A stretch of DNA of 15,923 bases. Origin: an uncultured Porphyromonadaceae bacterium (lineage in GTDB: Bacteria; Bacteroidota; Bacteroidia; Bacteroidales; Coprobacteraceae). Positions 14,027 through 15,923 of the stretch are shown here, one piece after another; position 1 is the stretch's first letter; each line of letters begins with the position of its first letter. Position numbers and translations under genes: made by a program. The notes under the pieces are model-generated. The model did not search any database, was not told the DNA's origin, and worked only from the letters and a program-made list of their open reading frames with translations. The stretch lies in contig URAV01000048.1 in assembly GCA_900545915.1 (NCBI GenBank), positions 1 to 15,923 on the forward strand, given 5' to 3'.

Positions 14027-15823
14027 TTATTTCGAGTGAGGGTTAGAAGATCCGAAATAATCTTTGGATAGAATAAGATTTGATATATCCCAAGCTTTTA
14101 TTTGATCAGGTATAAGAGGGGAGTCGCTATTTCCGTATATCGATTTTTTATCCCAGTGTACGGCACTGGATACGGGATATTGTAAAATGCTGTGTCCCAC
14201 TCCTTTCCATGAATAATCGTTCAAGCCCATGACATCGAGTAAAGTCGGATATATGTCGATTTGTCCCATAATGTTTTTATGATTTAGGGAAAGAGGGGCA
14301 TTTAAAATAATCATAGCAATTTCTCTGTCAGATAGTTTTCTTTTTTTTCTGCCGTCTAAAACATTTTTCCCTAACTCATCGTGATCGGAAACAATGACGA
14401 TCGTTGAATTTTTATATAGATTATTCTTTTTCAGAGAATCGATAAAAGAACCGATTGCCTGGTCTGTATAATGAAATGCTTCCATGCAGTTTCTTACCGT
14501 AGGAGTGAATTGCTTGGACTCAGATATCCGGGTCTTGTTTATGGGAGTGTCGTAAGGCATGTGTGTCGAGGCGGTTACGATTTGACAGAAGAAGGGTTCA
14601 GGAAAATTTTTTATGATCCTAAAACTTTGTTGCATCAGAGATTTGTCGCTGATACTGCCACGTATCATATCGTCTTTTTCCAAGCATCTTTTGTCATAGA
14701 GCGTGTCGAATGAGAAAGCTTTAGACATTTCTTTTTGATTCCAAAAACTTCCAGCATCGCTGATGATATTGGCGCTATAATAGCCATAAGGTTTTAGGGC
14801 ATCGGCTAATGATGGAAAATGTTTTGTTTTACAGGTTGTTGCCGCTGCTCCTGATTGCAGAGGTAGAATTCCTGTATTGATCATAAGGTGTCCGTCGCTT
14901 GATCTGCCGTCTTTTACTTGGGGAAGAATATGCAAAGCCGAAATAACAGAATCTTCTTTTATAAAACGGTTTAGGTTGGGAGTTATTTCGATCCCGTCTA
15001 TTGTTTTGTTTAATAACCATGAATTGAGTGACTCGACGATAATGATGATCAAATTTCTTCGGGGATGGTCGAGAACCGTATTATGTATTTGTTTTTTTTC
15101 TTTTGACAAAATGAACCGGTCGATATAGTTTTTTTCTTCTGGAGTTATTTGATCTGGTGTTACGATTGCCTTAGTTAAAGTATAAATAAAGTAAGGGATA
15201 AGCCCGTTTGCTTCGACATAGAATGACGGTCCGAAAGATGCTGTCCATCTTATCCAAGGAGACGGTCGGTTCGGATCTTTTATTATCGCTGCTTTTAATG
15301 GTGTTGCAAGGTATCCGAAAGAACAAATTATAAATATCATTGCACTGTAAGCGATACGTTTTCGGAGAGGTTCGTACGTATCGATATTGTTTCTATAAAA
15401 TCCTAAGTATGAAAATAATAGCAGTATGGTGGGTAGAATGACCCATATATCTCCCGGATGAATAGATCCGATAATACTTTTTATCAGTATTTCAGAGACG
15501 TTATCGAATAAAAAATAGGATGAAAAGGGCATTAGAGTCTGATATGTCCTGAAATACCATATTTGAGATAAACAAAATATATCCAAGAGAAATAATAAAA
15601 TGAAAATTATCCATCTTCGTTTGTTTATGAAAAAGAAAGGAAGCATGAGTATGCACGCATCAAACAAACTTCTGAATTTTCTGACTATTAATGTAAATGC
15701 AGATGTTTCGTTTTGCATTATGTTGTATTGTAGTGCTTCGATGGATATTGCAGCGCAGATTACGCTTAGAAAATAAAATAGTAAAAGCTTAGAATTGATA
15801 TTTTTGAAAAATTCTATATTCAT
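14027..15823 (-). CDS. Membrane sulfatase/LTA-synthase-like phosphotransferase family protein
   Basis: 598 residues. About five membrane segments occupy the N-terminal third (roughly 11-31, 52-67, 70-88, 125-144, 157-175), followed by an extracytoplasmic alkaline-phosphatase-fold domain from about 255. Metal and active-site residues line up with LtaS-type enzymes: Glu264 in IIIIVESLNSW, the nucleophile position in DGRSSDG (Ser308), His421 in TASTHMPY, and Asp480-His481 in IVSDHDELG. The TPNLNRFIKE segment (281-290) is also typical. Relatives transfer phosphoglycerol or phosphoethanolamine onto lipids or envelope glycans; Gram-negative Bacteroidetes have no lipoteichoic acid, so an envelope lipid or glycan is the likely acceptor here (inferred). 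It is convergent with nifJ and has no operon partner in the window. No clear terminator was found beyond the stop. Confidence 0.82.
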   Translation of the reverse strand: MNIEFFKNINSKLLLFYFLSVICAAISIEALQYNIMQNETSAFTLIVRKFRSLFDACILMLPFFFINKRRWIIFILLFLLDIFCLSQIWYFRTYQTLMPFSSYFLFDNVSEILIKSIIGSIHPGDIWVILPTILLLFSYLGFYRNNIDTYEPLRKRIAYSAMIFIICSFGYLATPLKAAIIKDPNRPSPWIRWTASFGPSFYVEANGLIPYFIYTLTKAIVTPDQITPEEKNYIDRFILSKEKKQIHNTVLDHPRRNLIIIIVESLNSWLLNKTIDGIEITPNLNRFIKEDSVISALHILPQVKDGRSSDGHLMINTGILPLQSGAAATTCKTKHFPSLADALKPYGYYSANIISDAGSFWNQKEMSKAFSFDTLYDKRCLEKDDMIRGSISDKSLMQQSFRIIKNFPEPFFCQIVTASTHMPYDTPINKTRISESKQFTPTVRNCMEAFHYTDQAIGSFIDSLKKNNLYKNSTIVIVSDHDELGKNVLDGRKKRKLSDREIAMIILNAPLSLNHKNIMGQIDIYPTLLDVMGLNDYSWKGVGHSILQYPVSSAVHWDKKSIYGNSDSPLIPDQIKAWDISNLILSKDYFGSSNPHSK

Positions 15824-15865
15824 ATTAGTTTATAAATCAATAAAATATAAATATATTATTAGATG

Positions 15866-15882
15866 TACTATAATATATAGTA
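15866..15882. promoter_or_regulatory. AT-rich dyad upstream of the sulfatase-like gene
   Basis: TACTATA and TATAGTA, 7-base perfect arms around ATA, lie about 43 bp before the start codon at 15823. A possible operator, but no matching -7 box is evident nearby, and such dyads are common in AT-rich gaps. Confidence 0.25.
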
Positions 15883-15923
15883 TTAATTACGCACCGAAAT
15901 TTATCTTTTTAAGTGGGACTAAG

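Overview
The window looks like chromosomal DNA of a gut-type Bacteroidales bacterium, moderately AT-rich. Evidence: several promoters of the Bacteroidetes type (-33 TTTG-like box, 19-20 bp spacer, -7 TAnnTTTG), a BACON-domain lipoprotein, a PCMD/calycin-like secreted protein with a type IX-like C-terminal tail, and an anaerobic pyruvate:ferredoxin oxidoreductase. A Barnesiella/Coprobacter/Parabacteroides-like organism is possible, but the genus cannot be fixed from sequence alone. No tRNA, rRNA, CRISPR array, transposase or phage gene was seen.

Layout. Positions 1-684 hold no convincing protein gene. They contain a dyad, a -7 box and a strong intrinsic terminator that together outline a small-RNA candidate of about 65 nt, a second hairpin terminator, and three copies of an intergenic repeat. 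Four minus-strand genes follow: a secreted BACON/nuclease lipoprotein (685-2499), a membrane-anchored AraC-type regulator (2858-3916), a GltA/NfnB-type flavin iron-sulfur oxidoreductase (4429-5739) and a large secreted multidomain protein (6120-8543). Two plus-strand genes come next, an AAA ATPase (8985-10163) and nifJ (10216-13764). The last gene is a minus-strand membrane sulfatase/LTA-synthase-like transferase (14027-15823).

The genes do not form one operon: most have their own promoter or terminator. Two redox enzymes are present. NifJ makes acetyl-CoA and reduced ferredoxin; the GltA-like protein belongs to a family that moves electrons between NAD(P)H and partners such as ferredoxin or glutamate synthase. 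Its usual partner gene is not next to it.

The most unusual signal is a family of about 130-180 bp repeats. Eight copies, some truncated, lie in five of the eight gaps. They share roughly 20 bp terminal inverted repeats starting TAAGAGC, a conserved 3' end, and internal hairpins whose paired bases change together between copies. Two copies fill most of the predicted 5' leaders of the regulator and nuclease genes, and one ends on the nuclease stop codon. This could be a MITE-like element, a structured RNA element, or both.
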